The notes: a model not told the origin generated them from the letters alone. A DNA stretch of 64,000 bases from Ochotona curzoniae (GCF_017591425.1 NW_024464918.1:25200001-25264000); one strand, 5' to 3'; counted from the first letter of the stretch, positions 11,086 through 22,894 are shown. Translations and numbers: made by a program.

Positions 11086-11455
11086 GCCCAGCACGACAGC
11101 CTAGTGGCTAAATCCTTACCTCACATACACTGGGATCCATACGGGCCCCAGTTATTGTCCCGGCTGCTTCACTTCCCATCAGCTCCCTGCCTGTAGCCTG
11201 GAAAAGCAGTCGAGGACAGGCCAAAGCCTTGGGACCCTGCACCAGCCTCGGAGACCCAGAAGAAGCTCCTGGCTTTAGTTTCACTGGGAAAGTGAATCAG
11301 TGGATGGAAGGTCCTTGTCTCTGTATATCTGCCTTTCCAATAGAAAGAAGGAAAGAAAGGAAGAGAGAGAGAGAAAGAAAGAAACAAAGAAAGAAAGAAA
11401 GAGAGAGAGAAAAGAAGGAAGGAAGGAAAGAAGAAAAAATAAATCTTTAAAAAAA
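11086..11455 (+). mobile_element. CSINE with long GA-rich tail
   Basis: The head starts gggcccagcacgacagccta with a recognisable A box (tagtggctaaatcc). The body ends gtctctgtatatctgcctt. Between body and final AATAAATCTTTAAAA lies a ~95 bp GAAA/GGAA tract (11338-11432), an expansion of the SINE's simple-repeat tail. The lysine/glutamate-rich and Phe/Ser-rich open frames over it are artefacts of that tract. Confidence 0.93.
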
Positions 11456-12599
11456 CACAGAAGAACCATCCTACAGAGGGAACTTGAAGGAATAAATATC
11501 TAATCAAGTTACATCTTAAATGGTATATTAAAGAAAATTTTCTTTGAAACTAATGAAATACCATGCTACAACTGCCCAGATTTGGGGGCCATAATGCAGA
11601 AAATCTTCCTGGAAAAAAAAAAGAAAGAAGAGGAGGAAAATTTTAAATGGTATGAAATCAGAAATTTTCCAAGAAGTATATTTCTGCCAGTATAAATCCT
11701 CTGAAGGGTAATATATTTAAACATTGGGCTTAAAAACATTGCACAGATAAAGTGTGGAAAAAAATCCATGAGTTGCCACCAAAATTAATAAATACATGAA
11801 GAAATGTCAATACGAGAAAGAGATGACAAAAACTATACAGTTGATGAAAAAGTCTACTTCAGATGACCAGCTGCAACATATAAAAATTAAGACATTTTTA
11901 TAGAAATAAAACATGCTATTAAAGAATAACAAAAATAAGATTTGTTAAGAAGATATGAAAAGACTAGACATGTTCTATAAATGACAATCTAAAAATTCAG
12001 ATTAAGACAGATAAAGATTAAGCTAAAGAAAAATTAGTGAATTGGAAGATAAAGCAGCATAAAATATCTAGATTGATTTAAGAAGATGAAAAAATTCATA
12101 AACTTTTAAAAGTAAGAAAAAAAATGAGTGATAAAGTGTAACATTCGATTCATTAGAGTAACAAAAGGAAATCATAGAATGGGAGATTAGAGATGTTCGA
12201 ACAGGAAAAGGACTTAGAACCGAAATTGGTAGGTTTAAATTCAGAAATTCTAAGCATGATGTAGGGAGAAGAAGAGGAGGGTGAGTTAGAGGAAGAAGAA
12301 ACACAAATGAAGCAATGGAAAGAAATAATATGCACTTAGACATATAGTGGCACTAAATGCCTGAATATCCAATTTCTGACATTTAAAAATTCAGGCTAGA
12401 ATTAATAACTTTGGAAACAATAATATATGTGTCACTGCTAAAAAAAAAAACAGCAATTAAAGGAAAACATAATGTTTATCTTAGAAGAACATAAAAAGAC
12501 CATAAACCAGATAAATGTCTACTTCTGTGTTTAAGGAAAACATACTAAGGGTATCAGTATTTTTTCCATAGAACCTAAACAAATTGCCTACAGATATGT
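11456..12599. other. A/T-rich stretch, possibly eroded L1/HAL1
   Basis: A-rich on the plus strand with L1/HAL1-like texture (gaagataaagcagcataaaa; aacaggaaaaggacttagaa), but I cannot align it with confidence. The open frame at 12068-12343 (minus) shows no recognisable domain. Confidence 0.35.
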
Positions 12600-12860
12600 G
12601 AGTCCATGGGAAAGTGCTCACACTCACTGGCCATCAGGGAAGTGCAAGTGAACACAGTGGCACACCAGCTCGTGCTGCCAGGATTCCTGTTATCGCCATG
12701 AGATAACAAGTGCTAAGGATGATGTGAGGGAAGGAGGAAACACTGCTCAAGAGGATGCAACTTCTTACAGCACACTATGGAAAATACTGGAAATGGTGTG
12801 GAGCTGCCTCAAAACAATTTAAACTAGCACTGATTATAATGCAGCAATTTTATTATTTGT
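12600..12860 (+). mobile_element. Old L1 ORF2 3' fragment
   Basis: Matches the end of L1 ORF2 in order: gggaaagtgctcacactcac, catcagggaagtgcaagtga, gagataacaagtgctaagga, cactatggaaaatactgg, aatgcagcaatttt. It is heavily mutated. Confidence 0.8.
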
Positions 12861-13126
12861 AAAAATTTATATTAATGTGAATCACTAATGTAAAATTTTC
12901 CTTTCAGATAACACATTATTCACCTTTACAGATGAGCTCCTTTAAAAATTTCAACAAACAGATAAGTTCAAAGTTAAACTTACTCATAAAAGCAAAGGGA
13001 AAGATAGGAAGAGGACATTCTAGAATTCGTTATTAAAACGTGTGAATCCTTGATACACCAATGGTCAAACTATTCCAAAAAAAGAAAGAAAGAAAAAAGA
13101 CTCAGAAAGTCAGAAGGTTGAGGATT

Positions 13127-13179
13127 GCCTCCTGAGTGCAGTAGGCAGCACGTCAGTCTCATAATCTGAAGGTCCTGAG
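13127..13179 (+). pseudogene. tRNA-Met (CAT) derived fragment, 3' part lost
   Basis: Bases 13127-13179 follow elongator tRNA-Met through acceptor 5' strand, D arm, anticodon arm (cagtctcataatctg, anticodon CAT) and variable region, with only about three changes. The T arm and 3' acceptor strand are not present: after ggtcctgag the sequence departs. It cannot fold as a full tRNA, so this is a truncated tRNA pseudogene rather than a working gene. Confidence 0.8.
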
Positions 13180-13981
13180 CCAGAAAGTTGAAATTAATAA
13201 AATTAGGGATGAGGAAAAAAGGTTGCAGTGGCTACTACAAAACTGAAAGCAGTATCGGCATATAGCTGTCGCAACCACCACATTCAGTAGAGAAAAATCG
13301 CAAGTAGTCATATTAACTCAGGGTGAGAAGTCATGCCATCTAGCACTATTTCTCTTGAATATTGTCGGGAAGATCCTAGACAGATTAGCAATGAGAGGAA
13401 AAGGTCGAAACATGTAAGAAGCACAGGAGCCTTTACCAATGGCTCTGACGCTGTGCGCTGTATAATGCTTTCTTGTTGGTAGTTGATGTTGCCTCCTCTG
13501 TCGGCCTGTGTCTTCCTGCTTGCATTTGCCACTGTTACTCAGATCTTTGTGTTTGTTTCTCTGTCATCTCCTACAGTGGCCTCTGACGTGGCATCTTGCC
13601 TGTAGTGTTTCGCTGTTCCAACATGTCCCGTGCGCTGTAGGTAGAATGGTAGCTCTACGTGTAAATGTGACTGTGTTGTTGTTTCTTTAAAATGTCATTT
13701 TCATAAAATAAAATGTGCCCTCCCTTGATAAAAAAAAAAAAACAAAGAAAAGGGAAATTTTTGTTAAATTCCATTTTATAAAATTCTGCATTGATAGTAC
13801 AGAAACACAAATTTTAATAGAAGGTATTGGTGATATTTGAGGATTTAAAATTAATATGCCAAAGTCAGTTGCAAATCTAGTTACCAGTCGTAGTGGAAAG
13901 CAGATTTGCATTTTAAAAAGATACCACTGTGGCAAATGAAAACATACAATGTTGAATTTTTAATAAAAGATTTCTAAATCT
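13180..13981. other. Unique non-coding stretch
   Basis: No gene or repeat recognised. A poly(A) tract lies at 13730-13742. Confidence 0.45.
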
Positions 13982-14275
13982 TGGGCCTGGATCCATGTGG
14001 GTGCTGGTTCATGTCCTGTCTGCTGTACCTCCCGTGCAGCTCCCTGCTTGTGGCCTGAGAAATCAGTAGAGGACGGCCCAAAGCCTTGGGAACCTGTAAC
14101 CACATGGGAGACCAGGAAGAAGCTCTTGGCTCCTAGCTTTGGATTGTCTCAGCAACGGCCATCACAGCCATTTGGGCAGGGAACCACTGGATGGAAGATG
14201 TTCCTCTTGGTCTCACCTTCTCTCTGTAAATTTGTCGTGCCTTTCTGATGAAAATAAGTAAATTCTTCAAAATTG
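13982..14275 (+). mobile_element. CSINE with deletion in the head
   Basis: Starts gggcc, then jumps directly to tggatccatgtgggtgctgg, so the A-box half of the tRNA-like head is deleted while the B-box side, body (gaggacggcccaaagccttg) and AAAATAAGTAAAT tail remain. The missing A box predicts no pol III transcription. Confidence 0.9.
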
Positions 14276-16558
14276 CTTATAAATCTTTATTGTGAGAAGT
14301 TTAAAAGCTGTTTGAAGACACCATGCTAGGCAGTAGAAATTCAGAGGCTAGGAAGATGTCACATTCCTGCAGTCCACTTTGACACTTGGCAGGAAACTGG
14401 TGCCTCAACCATTTTAGACACATGCAAAACAAACTGCTGTTGGATACAGTGCCGTGATGAGTTTTATTTGAAAGGGCCAGAAAACGATTGTGCAAACTTG
14501 GAGATACTGTTGCTGACTCTTAGGATGTGTAGGAATTTTCCAGAACAGCAACAGGAAGTAGGCAAGTTTACCAAGCAAAAGGAGCAGGATGGGGTCAGGA
14601 AGAGGTGTGAGACATTCAAGAACACCGCAAGCCCAGTCACCTGGGCTGTGCTGATGATGCGTCAGCTCTGACCTCTTGTGTTAATCTATTTATCCCATCC
14701 TTCTGCTCTCTCCATCTCTGTCCATCAAGCCCTTTCCTGATCATGCAGCGTAAGTCAAAGTGCTTACCCCACTTCTCTTCTCCGCCCCACCTTCATCTCC
14801 ATCCTCCCTCTGCTCTGACAGCATCTTGCACCTGTGATTTTACTGGCAGTCCAGGACATCGTTTGCTGTTTGCCAAGCAGCAATTCAAGTCTTTTTACTA
14901 TCTTTGTAAAATAAAATGCTGATAACTGAATGAACACTCAACAAATATGTTTAATGAGATCTGTCCCTGTTTACATTAAGGGCTTCCATAAAGCTGTTGC
15001 TTCCAGGAGATTGTAATCTGAAGGAAACCTGCATTGTTGCTGGTTTGTTTTATTGAATGACCTCACAGTGAATAGCCATTGTCTAACCTACAAAAAACCA
15101 AAAGACAAAAATCTATAAAATGTGCTCTCTCAGGTAAACTTTACTCCATGTCCTGCCAAATATGGAAATCCCACCCTCTTCCACCCTCATTGTCCTCTTT
15201 ACCCAAAATCTGGGGTTCAGGAATGAAGCTGAATTATAGACTATTGGGCTGGAGTCTGCTAGTTAGAACGCTACGTTGCATATTGGCCTGCACATTATGA
15301 ATCAAGCTCATCTGGACATGTACAGAATTCAGTTCTAGTACTTCCTGCTGCTGGACTCTCCATGTATCATGAAAACTAATAGTTTTGTATGATTCAGAGT
15401 GAATAATGCTGTTTCTTTACAGGAAGCCTGGATTGATGGGAAGAATGCTGGACTTGTAGTTCCCAGTGAGATACTGCTGTGAACTTGGGGAAATTCCCTT
15501 ATTCTTCAGAGTCTTTCCTTCCTCATTTTCAAGAAGGTGACAATGTCACTTACACTGTCTGATTTGGCAGTTGGGCCACTGGCTGTACCAGTAGCTTCAG
15601 TCCTGTAAATCCCCTTCCTGGTGCCAGGTGCTGTCGTTATTGATAAGAGTAAGCCACACAAACTAGTGAACATTCCCCTTCTCGTGACCCCGATTCCTTT
15701 GAAACTGCTGTTGATCTTGAGAATCAATAGCTCTTTTGAGACATACGCAGAATGTTTATGGAGGACATCACAGGTCTCAGACTAAGGCGAACTTGCAAGT
15801 AAAGTATTTTGTCTTCCCCACCATCCTTCTACATCACCCCAGGGTCTTTTAAAAGACGACTTCCTTAAACAAAAATAGTTATATTTGTATTTGCTACAGT
15901 ACCTGTTGGTACTATTTGCAGTATGACAAATCATCAGAATGCACCCTCTGCCTATTTCTTTTTCTATTGTTTAAATGGGAAATTTAATCACATATATTTT
16001 CCTACCAAAAATCTTTGTTTCCTCTAGGAAAAACTGGGCACCAACAGGCCTCATCATGTTTTTCCCCTCATGAGTGTAAGCAAAGGCTAAAATTCAGAGC
16101 AAACTCTGCTAGAGTTCTAAGCTAGCTACTTTATGGTCATTAAGTTCATTGCTGAAAACTATAGCAATGTGGTTTTGGAGACTGACCCAGAGCTTGGGTT
16201 TACTTGATTCCTCCCAACAGTTCCAGTCCAGCTTATTCAGTTTTTGTCAGTAAAAATGAAAAAATGATGCTGCATCTTTATTAGTATGTGACCTCACAAG
16301 GCACCTCACATTAGTTTGTGCAACTACTGGTGAAATAAATTTGACTAAGGTGGTATCAGGTAGGTTTCTCCTCTTCAAAATTACCAAGTTCTCCTTTTTA
16401 ACGCAGAAGCACCTGTGAAGAGAAACTTAGATGTTTTGGAGATGGGATGTGTCTTGTTCTTCAGCAGACTTTCACTGTTAGGGCTGTAGTGTCAATCGAT
16501 GAGTTTTCACGTGCATCAGTCATTACTGTCATGGATATAAAATTATTATTACTTGACC
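14276..16558. other. Mostly unique non-coding; one weak MIR
   Basis: 15440-15560 has weak plus-strand MIR texture (ctgtgaacttggggaaattc, then tcctcattttcaagaagg). 14690-14960 has faint L2-like wording. Nothing else is recognisable. Confidence 0.4.
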
Positions 16559-16889
16559 TAATGTGATAGCCTAGTGACTAAATCCTCACCTTGTATCCAC
16601 TGGGATCCAATATAGGCTAGTTCTTGTCCCAGCTGCTCCACTTCCCATCCAGCTCTCTGCTTGTGGCCTGGGCAAGCAGTCAAGGATGGTCCAAAGCTTT
16701 GGGCCCCTGCACCCACATGGGAGACCCAGAAGAAACTCCTAGCTTCTGGGTGTGTACCTTCTCCAACCGTTGTGGCCACTTGGGGAGTGAAACAGCTGCT
16801 GGAAGATCTTTCTCTCTGTCTTTCCTTCTCTCTGTATATGTGCTGTTTCAATAAAAATAAATAATAAATAAATCTTTACAAGATGATTA
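16559..16889 (+). mobile_element. CSINE with duplicated 3' end
   Basis: A full element from a degenerate head (gtgatagcctagtgactaaa) through gtggcctgggcaagcagtca to AATAAAAATAAATAATAAATAAATC. Its last 78 bases plus flank are repeated immediately downstream. Confidence 0.93.
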
Positions 16890-16977
16890 CAAGATCTTTC
16901 TCTCTGTCTTTCCTTCTCTCTGTATATGTGCTGTTTCAATAAAAATAAATAATAAATAAATCTTTACAAGATGATTA
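16803..16977. repeat. Exact 88 bp tandem duplication
   Basis: Bases 16803-16889 and 16891-16977 are identical over 87 bases, separated by one base. The unit runs from inside the CSINE body through its A-rich tail into flanking sequence (tttacaagatgatta). Identity in two copies of an otherwise diverged SINE points to a recent event or an assembly join. Confidence 0.95.
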
Positions 16978-18349
16978 GCAGGTTTATTGCCGATGTCTCA
17001 GTAACTAGTGAACTCTGAAGCCAGGCTGAGTCATAGTGGCCATACAGTGCCTCCTACAGCTGTCTGCCCCCTGAAGTCCTGCTTGTCACCTCCAGAAATC
17101 TTGGCTCACAATCTGCTTGGAGAAGTAGATTCCCAGGGAGATTGATGGAGATTTAAGGCTTAGGTTGCTAATAGCAGATATGCTGAGTTTTTCTCTGTTT
17201 CCACCATTCTCTGGCTCAAAAGACGTCAGAATTGCTAGGGAAGTTGATGCCACTTTATCTTCTATTCTTGAGTTCTATCTCAGAGACCTTGTTCTAAAAG
17301 CCTACCAAGTTCTTTTTTTCTCTGGTCAGGGAATTTAATCTTCAAGTCTGAAACCAAATTTGAAATAGATTCAGGACCCCCAATTTCTTTAGCCAATTGT
17401 TCCCTGAAATAAACCCAGTGTAATGGTGAATTATCAATGCCTTGATAAGGGTGTGGCATGAGAAACACTGTAGCTGATAGGACACCACCTGCTTTCTTGT
17501 ACTTTGATCTACTCCTGAAGAGATCTTTGCCATGGCCTTGGCAGGCTTATAAAATTTCCTTTGGTCCTGGGTTTTTCTGGAATTGTTGCCTGGTTCTTTT
17601 GTTCTGAAACAGAATCATTCCCAACACTCTGATGTCCATTTCCAGAGTAAGATTTCATTTGGTGGCATGACATGCATAGGGGTTTTGAAGATGTTGAAAA
17701 TTTCTGATTTCTCATCTGTGAAGCGGGTGCTACCACACTTGTACTTGATTGTGGCATTTGTGTCTGAAGAGTTCAATGGAGTCTTGGTCATTTAAAATGT
17801 GAATGATGGTTAGTTTGGACAGTATCAAAACAGGAGACCAGAATTCTCTGCCACCGTTAAGGCTTTGCTTTTGGGGAAGCCTGACTGAATCCATCCAGGC
17901 CTGCAGGAGGGACCCTAGGCTGCTGCACCACAAATGCCCCTGCCAATATACCCTGATCGGCCGGGGGACAACCTACACTTTTTCCGCAGTTCCATCAAGT
18001 TGAAAGATTATACAGTAACTCCTATTTCCTCACTGCTTGTCAGCAATCCCTCTGAAGTTCACACATGTCCACATGAGTGGGGCCTTTTGACTGTTACATT
18101 CTGGCCTTTGGAGAAACATAAATTATCTCTTGTCTGTATTACATTCCTCTGTCATTCAGGCAGTGAAATACATTGTTTCAGGCAGTCTTTTAAAGTAAGA
18201 TAGAGTATTAGTGCTTTCTAGGGTGAAAAGATTCATTGTATGGTTAGAAGTTGATTTTTTTAAGTAACAGGAATATGCTGAGATCCTGTTGTTATAGTGA
18301 AAACTGTGAACTTGTCTTGCCACATAGCTAGGTGGCTGGACATAAGACT
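16978..18349. other. Unique non-coding stretch
   Basis: No repeat recognised and no domain in the small frames (longest under 90 codons). Confidence 0.45.
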
Positions 18350-18535
18350 GACAGGGGTTCAAAATCATTCTCTCCCTGACATTCTCTGCTTGGACAGATT
18401 TTTAAGTTTTTCTCCATTTCATTTTTCTCTTCTTTAAAGGAAATCATAATGAAATTTGCTTCCTAAGGTTGGTAGGAGGATTAAATGTATAAAGTATGTT
18501 AAGTATTTAGCCCCATGTCAGGCCCACAATAAGAA
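18350..18535 (+). mobile_element. MIR fragment
   Basis: The 3' half of MIR is legible: ggtaggaggattaaatgtat, then gtatttagccccatgtcagg and cacaataag. Confidence 0.65.
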
Positions 18536-18545
18536 TCCATAATTG

Positions 18546-18729
18546 GCGCCAGGTGTGGCGTGGCCTAGCGGCTAAAGTCCTTGCCTTGAAAGCACCAGGA
18601 TCCCATTGGACACCGGTTCTAATCCCAGCTGCTCCACTTCCCATGCAGCTCTCTGCTTGTGGCCTGGGAAAACAGTCGAGGATGGCCCAAAGCCTTGGGA
18701 CCCTGCACCCATGTAAGAGACCTGAAGGT
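18546..18729 (+). mobile_element. CSINE 5' half, abruptly joined to L1
   Basis: The head and body are well preserved (tagcggctaaagtccttgcc; gaggatggcccaaagccttg) but the element stops after gtaagagacctgaaggt, and L1 sequence begins at once. The missing 3' half is not found beyond the L1 either, so this is not a simple interruption. Confidence 0.9.
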
Positions 18730-18736
18730 GACACAG

Positions 18737-19965
18737 CTTAGAAACCTGCCACCTGAAGAAGACTGTGCAAGCCACAAGTACAATGATCAAGAGCAAAAGA
18801 AGAGACAGGGGCACAATGAGTATTACTGAAGTCTCCCCTGCAAAGGAGCAAAGCCCTTTGCCAACCTCAGAGTTAATTGAGGAGTTCATTGAGAAGCTGA
18901 GGGGTACAGAGTTCAGAAAACTCATTATCAAGTTTCTTATCAACAACAAGAAGCACATATAGAAGTTCAAGAAATTTAAGGAATATGTTACATAGGAAAT
19001 AGCAACACTGAAACAAAATCAAGCTGAATTATTCGAAATGAAAGATGCGATAGAGCAAATTAAAAATTCAGTGGAAAATCTCAAGAGCAGAATGAATGAG
19101 GTAGAATAAAGAATCTCAGAATTGAAAGATATTTCTTGTCATATGAGGAAACAGTCAGCTGGAAATGGATCTCACTGAAACCAAAAAAGTATTCAAGAAT
19201 TAAAAGACACTATTCAAAGATCAAACATAGAAGCTTTGGGAGTTCCAGGAGGTATAGAAACAGAAACTGGGTTTAAAAATATATTTAATGAAATAATAAA
19301 GGTAAACTTCCCTAATATGGAGAAACTCCCAACTGAGCTGACCAAGAGCAATTTTCACCAAGACACATAATAATCAAGCTCTCTTCAATCAAACATAAGG
19401 AAAAGATCCTTAAATGTGCACGTGAAAAAAAATCAATTGACATATAGAGAAATGGCAATTAAATTCACGGCTGACCTCTCACAGGAAACTCTACAATCCA
19501 GAAGAGAATGGAGCGACATATTTCAGATTCTAAAAGCAAAAATTGTCAGCCCAGAATAACATACCCAGCAAAGCTTTCCTTTGTCTTTGAAAATTAAATA
19601 AAATTCTTCCACAGTAAAAAAAAAAAAAACCCTAAAAGAATATATCTCTAACAGACCTGCTCTACAAATAATACTTAAAGATGTTCTTGACAGAGAAGAG
19701 GAATAGCACCAAACAAAACCAAAGGCAAGTGTGAAGAACATTCCAGTAAAATAACAACAGAAGACTAAATCCATGAACAACCCATTGCTAAAATGACAGG
19801 ACCAAATTACCACCTATACATAGTAACCCTGAATGTAAATGGATTAAACTCATTAATCAAATACCATTGAATACTGGACTAGATCAAAAAACAAAACCCA
19901 TCTGTTGCCTATAGAAATACCTCTCACCAACAAAGACCAACAGAAACTATCTCATGGATTTTATC
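18737..19965 (+). pseudogene. L1 ORF1 remnant running into the start of ORF2
   Basis: An ATG at 18783 opens a frame into a coiled-coil-like region (about 18960-19140, FKEYVT..EIATLKQN), then the RNA-recognition part (GFKNIFNEIIKVNFPN near 19270) and the C-terminal domain (ADLSQETLQSRREW near 19475). Several stops break it, the first at 18960-18962. From 19795 a fragment reads like the start of the ORF2 endonuclease (VTLNVNGLN). The rest of ORF2 is absent. It is a dead copy of a LINE-1 RNA-binding protein gene. Confidence 0.85.
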
Positions 19966-20556
19966 TTTTTGTTTTGTTTTGTTTTCATCTCGTCAAAACA
20001 GTTTTTTTCTCATTAAATTCTTCAGTGACTCATAGGTCATACGGTAGCATCATTTTCTTTTTCAGTTCTTTAGAGACACATTAGTCATTCAGTAGAATGT
20101 TATTTAAACTTATGGCATTATAAATTTCTATTTTTCTTCCTGTTGTTGATTTTGTTTTGTGGATTTTCATTTAAGGGGATGTATAATAACTGTGCAATAG
20201 AGACTTTCAAATCTAGGTTTGAGGATACAATGCAGTATGCATCTCTACTTCCAAAAATCAAAGATGGACTCCCAATGAAACTGTTGAAAAAAATTCAGTG
20301 GAAAATCTCAAGAGCAGAATGAATGAGGTAGAAGAAAGAATCTCAAAATTGAAAGACATTTCTAGATTCTGCCATTGTCCAGGCCCATAATAATAGACTC
20401 ATGACAGTTTGTGAGGAACTCTATTACTGTAATAATTTGGAAGAAATCAGTGAGCAGAAGAGGAGATTTGGGGAGGGATAAAGGAAATCCCATAGCCTAT
20501 GGAGCTGTGCCATAAAATAACAGTAATTAAAAAATACAAAAACAAAACAAAACAAA
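19966..20556 (+). mobile_element. L1 3' UTR and tail with an inserted ORF1 segment
   Basis: 20221-20287 carries lagomorph L1 3' UTR wording (acaatgcagtatgcatctct; aaagatggactcccaatgaa), shared in reverse with 54046-54326. It is interrupted at 20286-20362 by a second copy of the ORF1 coiled-coil segment also found at 19059-19138. The UTR then resumes (ggagctgtgccataaaataa) and ends in an A-rich tail. Confidence 0.8.
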
Positions 20557-20717
20557 AAAAATGATCTTGTATGTACAACTCTGGGCTCCATTTCCAACTT
20601 TGTCAATCATTTTAATGTATTAACTTGTTTTTTTATACATACTTATCAAAAATAGATGTCGTTCCATAATGTACTTTGGATTGTGTAAAATGATCTTAAG
20701 TTGCATGGATACTTTTT
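20557..20717. other. Spacer between two convergent L1 tails
   Basis: About 160 bp of AT-rich sequence without a recognised repeat. Its last 11 bases (ggatacttttt, 20707-20717) are the left target duplication of the next element. Confidence 0.6.
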
Positions 20718-20966
20718 CTTTTTTAAAAAAAAAATTCATTTTATGACACAGTTTAATAGGTTCTGGGATTCTCTTAATCCTTCCAAAACGCCCTTCACCC
20801 AAATTAAATTCCTCCATATTGTTACAGTAGTATAGTTCATATCCAGTCATGATTTCTTTATTGCGGGCATGGACCATGAGGTGAGTCCAGCATCATATTG
20901 TCCAGATAAATTCAGCAGTTTCATGAGGAAACCGTCCCTGGTCTGAAAGTAGAGCTGGCAGAGTAA
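20718..20966 (-). mobile_element. 5'-truncated L1 3' end with target-site duplication
   Basis: A ~250 bp reversed L1 3' UTR: poly(T), then attttatgacacagtttaat and aattcagcagtttcatgag. It is flanked by ggatacttttt at 20707-20717 and 20967-20977, a clean target-site duplication for a truncated insertion. Confidence 0.85.
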
Positions 20967-20977
20967 GGATACTTTTT

Positions 20978-22890
20978 TTCACCAGGCATTATGTTCTTGA
21001 AAATCCACCATCCATCCATGTTGGTGTGTGTCTGACTCACCCCAATCATCCTAAACCCTGCCTGGAATTCCTTCATGAGTGCCCTCAGCACTCTATCTGC
21101 CTGCTGTCTCAGTGATAGGGCTTACTGGCTGATTTCAAGTCTTGACCGGTATAGGTGATATTTTAACTTCATGAACATCCCCTGAAGGAGCCATGTGACA
21201 CTCTACTTTTGAAATATGTTATCTAATGGGATGATGGCTAGTTTGTATGTGGAGTGCACATATTCTTCATTAGACTAAGTCATTGCCTTCCAGAAAAGCT
21301 GCAGTAATCCATCTGCTGCTATGAGGTTCCCCTACCTCCACATCTCCACCAACATTCTGCATTACCCGACTAACTTTTGCCAACCAAATAAGTATAATGA
21401 GAGAACTCAGGATTGTGGTTTCCATGTCTCAGATGACTCATTTTTTTATTACTTCTGTTCCTACACTTACTGTAATTTCAGTTTCCTTCTCTTGTAAATT
21501 TCCTGCTTGTGTCGCTTTGCCCACAGGATTGCTGCCTCTCTCGTACTGATATGCAACCATTTGTTGTGTTATTCATTCAGCCCTTGTGGGTTTTAGACAT
21601 TTCTAGCATTTTCTCCATGTTGCCAGCTGGATTATAAATTCACCCATGATGTCATCTTTGAACAGAAAACCTTAATATTTATAAACACAAAGTCATGAGT
21701 ACTTTGTCTCATAATGTGACAGGCTGCAGTAACTGAAGTCACCTTCCCCTTTAGGTCCACGTTTCTGTATCACATGAGGCAACAATCCAGTTTAATCTGT
21801 TTAAGGGGCCAGTTTTTCTCCCAGTGTAACCTGCTAGAAACTCTATGGTGACAATCTTTTTGTTTTTTTTAGTCATGTTTAAATTCTACCTGTACAGGGT
21901 CTTAAAAAGTTCATAGATGCATATATTATGAAAAATACAAGATGAATCTGATGTTTTTATGCTAAAATAACCTTTAAATTCCATTAACTTTTTAAAGTCC
22001 TCTCATACATATGACCGTATCAGAACTTTCTGTCCTATTTTATTGATTTGTTTTCTGGTTTTTGTTTTTGTTTTTTGCACCAGTGTACCAGGATCTCATG
22101 ATGTTACCTTTGCCACATGTTTTACTATCTGCTATGGCTTCCTCTCTATTCATATTTTTAAGCTTCACTTAGCTTCACCTAAATAACACTTAGGTATTAT
22201 TTCCACAAAAATACTTTAAACTAAGTCTGTTCATGCTCCTCAGAAAAATCTAAATAAACATTTTGATGGATTTTTAGCAAAGTTATAGATAAATAGGAGA
22301 ATACATATCTTCCTACTTTAATACCATTTTCTCCAACAATGTAGGACTCTTATTTTTCTGTTGTTACACTGACATACATAAATAGATTTTCTTCACTGAA
22401 TAATGCTTGAGCAAGAATTAAAATTTATGAAAATGAAATCAATTTTGCATAAATACAAGAAAAAATCCAGTATTTCTTTTTCAAAATACATTTTCTATAA
22501 CATTTTTGAAAGATTTTGATATGTCTGAGATAAATTTTACTTGATCTTAAGACATTATTTTCAAATCTTTAGTCAGTTTAGTTACTGTTTTATCTATGAT
22601 TCCTGAATATATGTAAATAAGTAAGATTGACCTATTATTTCCTTCTATGTATTGTCCCTACCAGATTTTAGAATAACAAGAATAACACCGTGCTGTTTTA
22701 AAGAAAAACGATGTGTAGAGATTTTATCCGTTTTCTATTTTCTAAAACAAGTTGCATTTGATAGGCATCGTATTCCTTGATAGTTTAGTAGAAATTTCTA
22801 ATAAAACTATATAAGCCTGGAGTGCTTTGAAAAAGGCAGATCTTTATCATTTAAAATTACTTATGACACTTTGATATATTTAAATTCTAT
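20978..22890 (-). mobile_element. Old antisense L1 ORF2 (about 1.6 kb, eroded)
   Basis: From about 21290 the order of reversed L1 ORF2 landmarks is kept: cctccacatctccaccaaca; ctcttgtaaatttcctgctt; gtttttgttttttgcaccag; aatctaaataaacattttga; ctatataagcctggagtgc. Divergence is high and no frame survives. 20978-21289 is probably the same element but I cannot prove it. A mariner-like copy (21895-22007) sits inside. Confidence 0.75.
21895..22007. mobile_element. Mariner-like MITE, copy A
   Basis: Ends are inverted: agggtcttaaaaagttcat at the left, attaactttttaaagtcctc at the right. The interior (tgcatatattatgaaaaa) is shared with copies B-D (37990, 50981, 60031). It carries no transposase. The terminal wording resembles Hsmar2-type mariners; the family name is uncertain. 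Confidence 0.75.
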
Positions 22891-22894
22891 ACTT

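Noticed and set aside
11169..11507. Lys/Glu-rich and Phe/Ser-rich frames
   Set aside because: Translations of the purine tract at the end of a CSINE.
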